Source of the DNA: Poa pratensis
Lineage: Eukaryota; Streptophyta; Magnoliopsida; Poales; Poaceae
DNA length: 64,000 bases
Direction of reading: 5' to 3'
Assembly (NCBI GenBank): GCA_947311845.1
Contig: CAMZMU010000034.1
Location: 85,108,325 to 85,172,324, forward strand
In this document: positions 45,656-56,270 of the stretch, piece by piece
How the letters are laid out: every line of letters starts with the position of its first letter
Numbering within the stretch: the first letter of the stretch is position 1
Notes under the pieces: model-generated
Databases searched by the model: none
Told to the model about the DNA's origin: nothing
Seen by the model: the letters and a program-made list of their open reading frames with translations, nothing else
Made by a program: the position numbers and the translations under genes

Positions 45656-45930
45656 TCTCTCTTCTTACGGCGGCGCCGGCTACGGATGGGGATTTGCGGG
45701 TGTGAACGCGGCGTGAGGAATAAAATTGGCGGCGGGAGTGGAGGCGGAGGGGATAAATGAAAGTGGCCGGTGCTTTTTTTTTTGGTTCAAATATCGTGGA
45801 CCCGTGTTGCCAGATCCGACGTGGCGGACGTGTCCGGGCCATCCCAAACTCGCCTCACATATGGGCTGACTTTGGGGCTTGCCGGACAGCCCGATCGTTT
45901 GGGGATGCTTTGGGAGACGCGGCTGGGTAG

Positions 45931-46245
45931 CTGATTTCAGCCCAAATCCTGTCCGGGCAGCCCGCTCGAACGTTTGGGAGGCATCAGCAGAAGGCCACAG
46001 CGCACAAGCGCACAACCGAAGTCTGAGCGGTACACACATGACACGAGGCAGGACCAGCACCAAGTCGCCATTCGTCAACTCAAGACGACCAAAAGGCAAC
46101 GCGAGCCGGTACCAGTCCCTCGGTCACGGGTGCTCGCCAACGACACAAGACAAACGAATCAAACTGTCTGCTCTCTGTCGCACCACATATAATTTGGGAA
46201 TTTGTTCATATCCAACCCCAAGCTCTGCTACACTCGAGAAAAACC
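45931..46245 (+). promoter_or_regulatory. Proximal promoter and leader of the PR-1-like gene
   Basis: CATATAATTT at 46186-46195 is a TATA-like box about 50-60 bp before the ATG at 46246. The leader CTACACTCGAGAAAAACC precedes the start codon. 46058-46245 is the homologue of the orphan copy at 20129-20321, with matching TATA region and start. Similarity between the two stops upstream of about 46058. Confidence 0.65.
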
Positions 46246-46911
46246 ATGAAGCCACTCCCAGCACTGCTCCACATCCACTGGCTACTAGTAGTACTGCTGG
46301 CCACGGCGCCACCCAGAGTCCTGTGCTCCCCGGCGCCGGCGCCGTCCATCGATCACCAGCTGGTGCTGCCTACGCACGAGTACAACGCGACGGTGTACAA
46401 CGCCTCCGCGGCGCGGTGCGTGGGCTGCGGCGACGGCACCACCGGCACCGACGCGCTCGGCGGCCTGGGCGCGTGGGCGGAGGCGGTGGAGTTCCTCTAC
46501 TACCACAACGTGGTCCGGATGGCGCGGTGGGAGATGCCCCTGGCGTGGTCGCCGCGGCTGGAGGCCTACGCGCGGTGGTGGGCGTCGCAGCGGCGGGGCG
46601 ACTGCGCGCTGCGGCATTCGTTCCCGGAGGGCCAGTTCGCGCTCGGGGAGAACATCTTCTGGGGCGGCGCCGGCGCGGCCTGGAGCCCGGGGACGCCGTC
46701 AAGGACTGGGCGGCGGAGGGCGTGGACTACTCGTACGCCGCCAACGCGTGCGCGCCGGGGCGGGAGTGCGGCCACTACACGCAGATCGTGTGGCGGGGCA
46801 CGTCGACCGTCGGCTGCGCCCGCGTCGTGTGCGACGACGGCGGCGTGTTCGGTGTTCATGACCTGCAACTACTACCCGCCCGGCAACGTCGTCGGCCAGA
46901 GGCCCTACTGA
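46246..46911 (+). CDS. PR-1-like CAP-domain secreted protein (middle out of frame)
   Basis: This single-exon gene of 221 codons belongs to the CAP superfamily (pathogenesis-related protein 1), secreted proteins linked to defence. It starts with a signal peptide (Met1 to about Cys27). The CAP domain begins with HNVVRMARWEMPLAWSPRLE and runs through GDCALRHS and GENIFWGG, and the end matches the family's CNYYPPGNVVGQRPY. Between about 46690 and 46851 the frame is shifted: the expected GHYTQIVW motif is encoded there, but one frame over. A G-run at 46689-46692 looks one base short, and GTGTTCG/GTGTTCA at 46845-46858 is a 7-bp tandem duplication that restores the frame. As written, about 50 residues of the CAP core are replaced. 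It may be a pseudogene or contain sequence errors. AATAAA follows at 47003. Confidence 0.85.
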   Translation: MKPLPALLHIHWLLVVLLATAPPRVLCSPAPAPSIDHQLVLPTHEYNATVYNASAARCVGCGDGTTGTDALGGLGAWAEAVEFLYYHNVVRMARWEMPLAWSPRLEAYARWWASQRRGDCALRHSFPEGQFALGENIFWGGAGAAWSPGTPSRTGRRRAWTTRTPPTRARRGGSAATTRRSCGGARRPSAAPASCATTAACSVFMTCNYYPPGNVVGQRPY

Positions 46912-47002
46912 CATGTACGCGCCGAATGCGCTGTGTGGTGCGAGATTGGGAAATTTAGGTGCTATACTGCCATTGTTTTTGTTCAGGATTGTTGTGTGGT
47001 GT

Positions 47003-47008
47003 AATAAA
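47003..47008 (+). terminator. Polyadenylation signal of the PR-1-like gene
   Basis: AATAAA lies about 90 bp after the stop codon in an AT-rich 3' context, at the position expected for a plant near-upstream element. Confidence 0.5.
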
Positions 47009-47245
47009 AGCTTGGAGATTCGGTATGGAACCTGCACGAGCTAGTAAAAGCTAGCACAAATCAAGAACATCGTAATGTGAACTAGTAAAATCTAGCACAA
47101 ATAGGTTTAAACAACCAAGTACCATAACAGGACAGGATCGCAAAGATGTAAAACCAGAGGCAAACAAAACGTCGTCGCAACTCGCAACGCGACGGTGCAA
47201 ACGAAATCATGCACTGTTCGGATGGCTGCATTGAGAGCTAGTAAA

Positions 47246-47317
47246 ACACATTGGCACTAATACTTAAAACTTGTAAGTAATAAAATCTCTTTATCGAAAA
47301 AAAACACACATTGGCAC
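47246..47317 (+). mobile_element. 47-bp LINE 3' stub with 12-bp target duplication
   Basis: The perfect direct repeat ACACATTGGCAC (47246-47257 and 47306-47317) encloses about 47 bp that end in AATAAAATCTCTTTATCG and eight A residues (47297-47304). A poly-A end, a variable-length target duplication and extreme 5' truncation are the marks of LINE-mediated integration. The stretch from 47318 to 47790 shows no gene; short ORFs there have no recognised domain. Confidence 0.75.
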
Positions 47318-47790
47318 ACCGCGCATTGAGAGCTCGTAACGTTGGCACGCCGCTTTCGACGTCGGTGTGCAATCACGGCATGGGACAGGCGCTTGCCGAC
47401 GCGCTGCAGGGCCGGTGTTTCCGCCGCACGGCGGTGCCGGACGTAGCTACCGACGCACTCGGGTGCCTCACGTACGGCGACAAGGCAATGCCGGCGGCTC
47501 GTATTTGTACGTCCTGCAGATGTCTCCACCTCTCGTCGTGCGGCCACTCGGCTGCCTCACGGCGACAAGGCTACAAACCATGCGATAAATTTCGTGGTGC
47601 AGTCAACGCGGCACTGACAGAATACAACCGGCTAGGATAGACTCCAAGCCACAAACTTAATGAGGTTAGCAAAAACAGGCAACAACACGCTTTAGAGCTA
47701 AATCACACCGGCAAACAACGAGAACAATGAAATAAGCATGCAGCATATCTAAACATGGATATGCACGAATGAGCACAACAAACTCAAACA

Positions 47791-50165
47791 CTAGTAGCTG
47801 GATGAAGCTCTCGCAGCGGCTGATTCCGGCCTGTCGACAATTCCGATGTGGGTGAGCAACGCCCAGACGAGCGTGATCAGCTCGCCGCCCCTGTCGATGG
47901 CCTGCATGTGCCCATTGAGGTTGTCGGATGGAGCCACGTATAAGACCATCTCCGACCAAAACCCAGCGAGCAACTCCCACGCCGTCTCCTCGCCTCCGCT
48001 CGTCAGCTCCCCAAGCTGCTCCGCGAGCTTCACGGCATCCTTGATCACGTCGTGATTCTGTCTCGCCCCAATAGCTCGATCAACCGTCGGTACCCTGCTT
48101 CCGGCGGCATGGACAACAACCCAGTGCCGCCGGCCGTGGCGAGGGCTCGCCTGGCCTCCTTCTTGACGTCCTTGTACAGATCCTTGCTCCATGAATCGTC
48201 GTCGGGAAGTAGCTCGGGGCAGAAGGCCACCAGATACGCGCAATAGCGCGACAGGTGAGTGGCGGCGATTTTCTTCTCGGAAATAGAAGAAGGACGATGA
48301 CCACCTTGCCACCTAGGATCATCATAGTGGTGTGGGTGCCTCACCTCAAGGATGGTCGTGGCGATGTGCCATACAAGTATGGTGTGAGATGTGCCTTTGC
48401 TGCTGTTCGAGGCCCAGAGTAAGCTTTCGCCATCTTGGCTCTGGTGCAGGGACGTGATGCCTTTGTTTAGGCCTCCATTGTTGCATATACTTCTTAGGGC
48501 ATTGATGATGCAAACCTTCACTGCCGATGGTACCTTGACATTATTCCTCTTCTGACCTAACAAACGAAGAAGCCGCCCAGGGAAAATAAGTTGGTGGAAC
48601 TGACTTGGCTGAAACACCAACAACGAGTTTTGTCCCATTTTGTCGTTCCAGTGCCTCATCAACCTGTTGCATCTGCATTGCAACAAATAACGAACCCATT
48701 TCGGGACGACGGGATAAAGCTGCAAGGAGGCACGGTGCACACAGCGGCAGGTGAGGATTACTTTGGTCCAGCTAGAGCAGATGTGGGAAGCAATATCTCT
48801 CGCCTCAGCAACCATGACAAACACAAGGACTAACAGTACTGGCACTAGATCAAAGTACCTAATTCCAAACTCTTTGTGTTCGTCATCGCTACTCAGCAAT
48901 CCAGGACTAACACAACTGTAACTGCACCAAATTGTGTACAGTTCGGCTTGGCTACTTCTTCCCGTAGGAAAATATGCCATTCTGATGATGTCCATCCCAG
49001 AGAGTATGCAATAACCTATGCTCAAGACCGTGATAACCATACTAAATATAGTCAATCCGTTATCTGAATAGGAGATTGGCAGTGGTGAATCGTAATAATC
49101 GTGAAGAAAAGAAAGCTCATCTGCGATCATCCTGAACGCCCTTTCATGTTCACCATCCTTTAGCACGACGCTTCTAAGAAAATTGCTGGTCTTCGTAGAG
49201 TTAAGATCATTGGGGAGTTTGTACCTTGCAAATCGACACCTTAGCAACTTAAACAACGCAAATGACAAACATAAATCTTTCAATTGTGGTGTCGGCATGA
49301 TGCCGTCTAATTGCCAAACTCGGTCAAGGGTCACCAAGCCGGCACCTTGAACCGTCTCTGAGTTCTTTCTGAACATGTAACCATTATGTTGCTTCTCTAC
49401 TTTCCGTTCGTCCTCACCCATAACTATAAGTGGTGGAGGCACATTCACATCCTCCCCACTTGCTGTTCTTGACTCGCCATGTTGATCACTTCCTTCTCGT
49501 AGCTGTTGCATATATCCAACAATAAGACGAGGATTGCGTCCAAGTGAAAAGGATTTTCGGGCCTTTAGAAATGCATAACTTTTTAATACCATCTTGGCAT
49601 GAATAAGAACAAACGGTGTGATCCTGAGATAATCAAGACCCTTATCCAAGGGAACAGCACCCCCAACGACAACTAGGTAAACTATCCAGATTCCCTTAAG
49701 AAGGAGTTCGAAAGGGGGATGTATGCTTCGGTCTTCTCTATCATCAGTAGCAACTATAGGGCTTGTATTGATACCAGAAATTAGAACAAGGCTGCTGGAT
49801 ACCATCACCGCGTATGGGTGAAGTATATTTGGTATGCATTCGGCTCTCAATGAAAAGACATTGTAATTAAACCAATTATTGCTGGATCCACCTGCGGATA
49901 GAACATAAGATAAGATGGGTAGGAACAAGATGGCGGCGGCCTGCAAGAGATACCCGGTGAAGCCATAGTGACTATAACGATGGCCATAGGCGCCTACTCC
50001 CACTAAGATCCCTGCAAGTATGGCGTTGGCGAGCAGCAATGATTCCACTCGCCATAGCTGTCCCGTAATGTGCTCGGAGAGCAGATACACGGCATCTTCA
50101 GGGCAGCTCCTGGGACATTGCTTCAGTACGCTATCGTTGCAGCAGAAGGTAGAATTCCTCTCCAT
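47791..50165 (-). CDS. DUF4220/DUF594 membrane protein (one frameshift)
   Basis: The large frame 48045-50210 encodes a protein of the plant DUF4220-DUF594 type, a grass-expanded family of unknown function. I chose the Met at 50163-50165 (MERNSTFCC) over 50210 because a TATCAG acceptor lies just upstream of it. Hydrophobic segments include LLLANAILAGILVGVGAYG, GYLLQAAAILFLPILSYVL, GIWIVYLVVVGGAVPL, LTIFSMVITVLSIGYCIL and YFDLVPVLLVLVFVMV. The C-terminal DUF594 motif (WELLAGFWSEMVLYVAPSDN, then WALLTHIGI) lies in another frame, 47791 to about 48065. The switch sits at the four-C run 48066-48069, where one more base would join the frames. It is either a recent pseudogene or has a homopolymer error. 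The downstream neighbour is the PR-1-like gene, convergent. Confidence 0.85.
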
Positions 50166-50383
50166 GAGCTGATAGTCAAATTTAAAAATCACTATAAGGC
50201 GGTGACACAAATACTAAACGATGATGAAAGCAACTTTCGACAACAGCAAATGTAAATACAAATGACGCTCTAACGGCGGAAACACATGCGGAATTCAAGT
50301 AGGAGATGAATTCACTAACCACCAAAATTCAGTGTGCTGTTTCACACTAGTTGTTTATAGTAAACGATCAGCAGAGAAATGTA

Positions 50384-50500
50384 CCTTGTACTACGTCGTA
50401 GGGGTGATCGAGAGCGGAGACGTCGACACGGACCGCCTTGTCTTGTTTGATTATTGTTTTCTGTCCGCAGAGCATGGAGGACATGGAACTAGTACCATTC
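50384..50500 (-). other. Possible 5' untranslated exon of the DUF594 gene
   Basis: On the minus strand ...TACAAG is followed by GTACAT, a possible donor at about 50383, with the acceptor TATCAG near 50169 just before the chosen start codon. The stretch has no long ORF. This is a splice-site guess only. From 50501 to 51014 I see no gene. Confidence 0.3.
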
Positions 50501-50976
50501 TAGCAATATATAAAGCTACTAGTAATTAGCCAGCACATTAGCGAAGTCTTACAATACAAGAGATGTTTATCTTTATAGTATTCCTTTTCTTTCTTCTGGA
50601 ATCTATATGTTGCTTTCGTTTATCGTTATCTTCTTCCTTTTGCAAATACGATACTAGCTTCCTCGTTATCTTTTTTCCTTTGTGTGTGCCCAAAGTAGCT
50701 CCTTCTCGAATGGTTTGCCTTTAGATCTTTGAAATGTACGTATGCATATGATTGGCATCAGTGGCTGGCTCGGAACATGTTCTTTGCTTGTGCGAATCTC
50801 CTGGCCGTCCGCTCTTACAGAAGAACAAGGGCAGCAGGTGGGACAACATAGCGACTGATGTGACGACGCCGGGATGCTCTGCGGTCCCTCTACGTCGATG
50901 TCATGCCAGCGCGCGGCTAGCTCTTACAGTGTCTCGGCAGGCAGGAGAAGACAGACATCCATGCCCTGCCCTGACT

Positions 50977-51803
50977 GACCGTGACGACGCTCTCGGACTC
51001 GGACGAGACCGTGAGAGAAAATTGCACATAACACCAACCTTTGGTACAGAAGTTGCACAGAACACAGAAATCAAACAACTTTTGCAGCTAGCCCAGTTCT
51101 TCATCTAATAAGTTGCATATAGCCCAAAACATTAATTTAGAGCCTTGACACAGTATCTTACATGTGGGGTCATGACCATTATACCGTATTTTTTATACCA
51201 TGTGCCATAATTATACGACAATCCACATCATCTATATTATTTAAATGGTCGAATCTAATATATGGCTAAAATTTAACAAGACAATTGTAGTTTACACAAC
51301 CGCCGTAATCTAGGTTGACACATTAATTTGGTACTCTCAACATAGAAGACGTCACGTACATAGTAATCATGTACGCGGACACATTCCTTTTTTTTTCAGC
51401 GATCCGTTTAATCTGTTTTAGACTCCCATGTTTTTCCCTCAAAAAAGGAGAAAAACTCCCATGTTAAGAAAAAGAAGGCTGAAATAAAATAGGGAGAGGG
51501 ATGTACGTACACGATGCTAGGCATTTTTTTTAATTTTGTGTCGTACCATAGTCGACCTCTTTTTAAATTATCATATAATTATGATATATGGTATAAAATA
51601 CTATATAATGATGATGGTCCACATGTCAGATACTTGTTAAGCTTTTAAATCAATGTTTTGGGTTAGATGCAACTTATTAGACGAAAAACTGAGGCTAGCT
51701 GCAAAAGATGTTTGATTTCTGTGTTCTGTGCAACACTTGCACCAAAAGTTGGTGTTACGTGCAATTTGCTCAGACCGTGACAACGCTCTCGGACTCGGAC
51801 GAG
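50977..51803. repeat. 30-bp tandem repeat interrupted by the MITE
   Basis: GACCGTGAC-R-ACGCTCTCGG onward (31 bp, one mismatch) occurs at 50977-51007 and 51773-51803. Removing the MITE and one copy of its 9-bp duplication makes the two units adjacent, so the MITE landed inside a two-unit tandem repeat. From 51804 to 52438 nothing else is recognised; it probably includes the 3' untranslated region of the RING gene. Confidence 0.85.
51015..51771. mobile_element. Mutator-type MITE with 9-bp target duplication
   Basis: Long inverted ends, about 125 bp each, can be followed from GAGAAAATTGC (51015) and GAGCAAATTGC read from the other side (ending 51771). Both include ATAACACC/GTAACACC, TTGCACAGAACACAGAAATCAAACA and TAATAAGTTGCAT arms with small differences. 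The perfect 9-bp duplication AGACCGTGA flanks it (51006-51014 and 51772-51780). TIR length and 9-bp duplication fit Mutator. The centre is AT-rich and non-coding. Confidence 0.9.
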
Positions 51804-52438
51804 CAGATGGAATCACCAGCAGGGCTCAATCGGACCAAAAATTTCGCGGAGCATGGAGGACTACGATTTTAGGCCAGCTACTGGAGCTTCGGCAGCTCGT
51901 CAGAAGGGTGGTCATCACCTTCTTCTACCCGGTAGTCGTGTACTGTGGGTACACCACTACCGGCACAGGAGAACCACCTCATTAAACGAGTCAGGGAGGC
52001 CATTCTACTGAATCCCCTCTGGTGCGAATCTCTCTAAGAGAGGTGCTGACTAGAACTCTAACCAGTCATTAAAACATCAGATCAGCATATATTTATCCTC
52101 AGTACAATAATAATCCTCATTTCTTCAAGCGTGAAGACATATCAAAGCTAGCCACAGCAGAGTGAACAGGTCACGCGTATATATACACCTGGCCCTGACC
52201 AACCATTTCTAACAAGTTTAATGGAACACCAAACAGAAACAATATCGATTGCAATGTAGAGTGTTGACAGCGAGAAGGGCTGTACTTCTCTCCCAACATA
52301 GAAAAAAGGACAAGAAAAAAAAAGGAACCATGGACACCGTTACAATCCATATACCAGATGCTTCAACTTTATACATGCAGATGGGGCGCCCCGAGTGACT
52401 GTACTCTTTATGTGTCGGGCTCAGAAGGCAGTGCCAGC

Positions 52439-54150
52439 CTAATGCATTTCAATCTCCTGCACCGGAATCGCAGTGTGGTCGGAGCGCCGCGTATCAGATG
52501 TGCCAGATGAGCTTGCGATCTCAGCTTTGCACAGAGGACAGAGCGCATTGATCTTGAGCCATTTATCAACGCATTCCTTGTGGAAACAGTGTGTGCAGGG
52601 AAGCTCACGAAGCTCCTCATTGTGTGCATACTTAGCGAGGCAGATGCAGCAAACCTGCAAATGTAATGAACAGTAGGTCAGCAAGTGCCCGCAACGTGCA
52701 ACTACTGTTTTGCTGCCAAAAGCAAGTACAGGGGATATAATCAAGGAACAGCAGTATCATACAGCATCTTCGGCAGAAAGTGCTCGCTCCTTGTCAGTTC
52801 CTGCAGCCACTACGCCTCCATCTTGGCCTTCAGCTTCGTTCCCTGAACCGTGGCGGCGTTTCTTGGTTTTGAATTTATAAGTCGGCAAAGTATTGATGGA
52901 TTCCGAGGTGGCCCCTCTTGTATTGTTTGTGTCTTCTCTAAAACCCATAACAGATATAATGCAGGGGAGACAGCAGCATATCATTGCGCAGAGGATGAAA
53001 GGCATGGCATACCCAATGCAACTGAAGGTGAGGAACGCAATGCATAACCTGGAAGGAAAATATGTGAGGAGCAGGATAAAGAAACAAGCATCACATCCAA
53101 CAAGTAATATATGTACTTACCTGTACAAGTTTGGAGCATCAATAGCAGAAGAACGCCCACCGAATATCCACACGTTTCCGACGACGAACCACACAGCGAA
53201 GAAACAATCCAAGGCCATCTTGAAGTGGTCAAAAAGTGCATTAATCCTGCAAACAACAATGTGCATCCATCATTTATAAATTGGTACTCTGTCTCATCCA
53301 TAACAGAACAGAACTATAAACTTTGTACTTATGTAGTATTCATCAAAACAATGGCAGGCACAAACAAGCGCATATATACCCTAATCTAGCTGAAAACAGC
53401 GTCTAGTAATATTTTCCTGGTAAAAAAACAAAGACAACAGCTGTAAATGTGATGCAGAACTGCATTTGTGAGCTGGTAGAGAGGAATTTTCATATATAGC
53501 TATACCGATTTCACATGAAAGCAACAACCGTATCTATGATTACTCATGTAAAAGACACAAACAATGTACCTTGGGTTAGCCAGAACTGCATTTCTTGCAG
53601 CGGTCCGTCGCCGCTCCGATACACTTGCAGGTGTGGGCTCAGTCGAGTTGTTCTGCGAGGAGCCTTGAAGTGAATGTGCTTGCTCATCCTGACCATTCAC
53701 GATATTACGGTGTATATAGCGCCAATAAAGATGAGGCAAAGTGGCAAAACAACCAACTGTGTAACCTATGACCCACTCAAACAGTGGAGCTTGTGGATGT
53801 TCCTTCCTTGACAGAGATAACACAACAATGGCAGCAACAATTTGGCTCACATTAACGATTACTTCAATTGAAATCCATAGTCCAGAGTTCAAAGGGCTTC
53901 TATGCCGCCGACCATAGTTATCACTTCTCCTAGTACCTGAAGTGTTCCCTGCATGAGGAGGACCAATTGCTGATGGTGGCTGTAAGGCAGATGCTACAGC
54001 TCTAGTTGAAGGCCTGTCAAGATGATTCAAATCTTCATGGTTCTCTCTACCAACAGTGTGCGACACCGAGACAGAAGGACCGTTATCCCTTGGAATATCT
54101 GAAATATTAATTACGTGTTCCTGACGACTTACACCTGTTGTCTGTTCCAT
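52439..54150 (-). CDS. Membrane RING-H2 E3 ubiquitin ligase, four coding exons
   Basis: Exons on the minus strand are 54150-53570, 53246-53121, 53048-52763 and 52654-52439. All have GT-AG boundaries in phase and together give 402 residues. The protein is a RING-type ubiquitin ligase of the plant membrane-anchored class. The N-terminal 100 residues are polar and probably cytosolic. Hydrophobic segments follow (ISIEVIVNVSQIVAAIVVLSL, FEWVIGYTVGCFATLPHLYW, DCFFAVWFVVGNVWIFGG, CIGYAMPFILCAMICCCLPCI). A charged linker leads to a C-terminal RING-H2 finger of the pattern C-x2-C...C-x-H-x2-H-x2-C...C-x2-C (CCICLAKY, CTHCFHKEC, CPLC). All eight metal ligands are present. The start codon is the first Met after an acceptor at 54175. 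It is the one host gene here that reads as fully intact. Confidence 0.93.
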
Positions 54151-56270
54151 CCCAGATTGCTTATCAGTATGACCCTGAATACTGAGGAATATGATAAGCT
54201 ACGCTCCTCAGTATTCAGAAGGAACAAAGGAGGGAAGCAAGCTGCACATTTCCATGACCGGTCTGCTGTACTCCTTTCTAGATGAAGGATTTTTGTGCAA
54301 GCTTCAACAGACAATCCCAGGGTTGAAACAAGTCTTCTTGATGAGATTATCAATCAGTGATAGTTATTCTGCAATAGTAATAGGAAAAATACATTAGTGT
54401 GTCACCATTGGCACACATGACAAAAAAATGCACTATCTTCAAACATAATGGAACCAAACAGCTACAAAATCGTTATTAGATCACAGTTAAGGACTAAAAC
54501 AACACAACTCTAGAAATGTTACTAAGTGAAAACTGATAAATGAACTTTGTCCCTTTCAGGTCATTTTATCAACAAGATTTTAGAGCTACATCGATTAACA
54601 ATATCGAAATAAAAATTTGGGTTACTTCAGCAGGGATAAATGCAGAAACTATGACACAAAATACATTGAATGAGCAACAGTCAAGTTTGTCGAAGAAGAA
54701 TTAAAGGACCAACAGCAATAGCATAATTCGCAACATATACACATTTCCATGTAAAGACAGCCCATAGGATTAGATGAGATATATCTCTCTCCAAAGCTAT
54801 GCATGTAAAACAAGTGTTTATGACTTATGAGGAATATCAAAGCATGATACAAGCAAAGGGGATTGAGCAGAAGCATGGAACATGATGTCTCGTGCAATGG
54901 AATATAGGGATGCAAATCAAGGATGAGTGTGTCTAGAGTGGCATGATCTAGACGTAATGAAGACGTGCATATGGGTTAAGTGCTCGAGGCATTGAGCAAT
55001 GAGCACCAAAGCTCGCCCTAGCCTAACCCAAATTTCTAGTTTGCAACACCACATTTAGAACTTGCCACTGACTAGATCGTGGTTTCTTTCTAGCTTGAGT
55101 ACTAACCAATATGCAGTTCCAATGCCAAGTTGTCAATTCCTACTTCTAATCATTTTCATTGGAATGAAGGATAACAAAAGTGAGCAGGTGAGAAACTTTG
55201 CATGAAGAAACAAACCGTCCATGTAATGACTCCTGACGCCGCAGAACATAAAAGTTGCCATTATAGGCATCAGAATGAAGCTATGTGGGTAGCTTATCAC
55301 AAGTTCATGCCCGATTAAGTTCTATGTTGATCCTTAAGAACCACGTTAATGTGCAACAACATCAAACTCAAAAAGAGGGAAATAAATATCAAATTTGCAA
55401 TACAGTAGCAGATTACAGCTGGTAGTGGACCTCTACTCAAATACCACCACACTAGTTCAATCACATAGCGGTAAGGTCCAATCCATAATCAAATGGACAT
55501 CAGCGAGTTACAAACGATATGTTGGGCCATATCATAACATGATTCAAGACCATTTGACAAACAAGCTAAAAGATATTTGCCGCCAAGCGCAAACTATAAA
55601 GTCATGTAAATTAGAAGAAGTGAAACTATGTCATCATTGTAATCAGCAAATCAAATTCACATAACCCACTGGAGCATGATCCAACCTAAGCGTCACATCA
55701 CTAGCAGATATAAACCCTTAACATTAATGCATAAATGGTACACATGAAACCCGCAACTGGAAAAGCTGTCTGAGACCGATCCAATAATAGGCACAACGAC
55801 AGAGAGTACTCCACCCTATCATCAACTCCACACTGCCAATCACGCCGAACAGCATTACACGGAACCGTACTGCATTGGCAGCAAAGCGACTAAATCGAAG
55901 AATAGTCGCAGATCCACCGAACCGAGAGCGCGTCAACACAGAAACAACCTCCGATTTGACAAACAAGTCTCCCGATCCGCGGAAACAAATCGCGCGCGAG
56001 AGAGGATTAAGTGCGAAGAGTATTACCACGGCCTTCGCGCAGCGCCGCGGAGGGTAGATCAACGGCCCGGCAGCTGGTGTCCCTCTTCGCGCAGCTCCGG
56101 CGAACCGAACGGCGCCGGCGTGAGAGCAGCCGCCCTGGGGTCGTGCCGGGTCACCTGAAGAAGCAGGCGGCGGTGAGAGGAAGGATGCGGAAAGCGCAGA
56201 GGAGGCTATGAGAGAGACGAGGAGGAGGAGAGAGAGCGCGTGCGAAGAAGGGGAAAGGGGGAGTGTCAAC
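54151..56270 (-). other. 5' leader and large first intron of the RING gene
   Basis: The coding exon extends upstream to an acceptor ATTCAG at 54175. A GC-rich block with CCTCCTCCTC-type leader sequence ends at a donor, CTTCAG followed by GTGACC, near 56154. A 5' untranslated exon at about 56155-56270 and an intron of about 1.98 kb would explain the ORF-poor stretch between. I see no second gene inside this intron. Confidence 0.5.

Larger units (their letters stand above)
35672..45930 (-). mobile_element. Element B: Harbinger-type element carrying an ORF1-like gene
   Basis: The left TIR begins GAGCATCTCCAGTCGGAGCC at 35672, directly after the TTA that flanks element C. The right end is diverged: a TTTGGGAGACGCGGCTGGG stretch at about 45909-45927 is the best candidate, so the boundary is approximate. 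Inside, the minus strand encodes a Myb/NAM-associated ORF1-like protein and I find no DDE transposase. Element 3 is inserted within it at 36580. Confidence 0.65.

Noticed and set aside
46285..46868. Long Arg/Pro-rich minus-strand ORFs over the PR-1 gene
   Set aside because: They are GC-driven shadows of the real gene without domains.
45879..46958. 359-codon + strand ORF across the PR-1 gene and its promoter
   Set aside because: It runs through the promoter and is in the wrong frame for the signal peptide and both ends of the CAP domain. Only its middle part carries the true CAP reading, because of the two indels.
52981..53301. 106-codon minus-strand ORF inside the RING gene
   Set aside because: It reads across an intron in the wrong frame. 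The exon frame with ALFDHFKMALDCFFAVWF is the correct one.
55724..56269. Minus-strand ORF with hydrophobic start upstream of the RING gene
   Set aside because: It overlaps the GC-rich 5' untranslated exon and the start of the intron of the RING gene and continues into intron sequence. There is no known domain.
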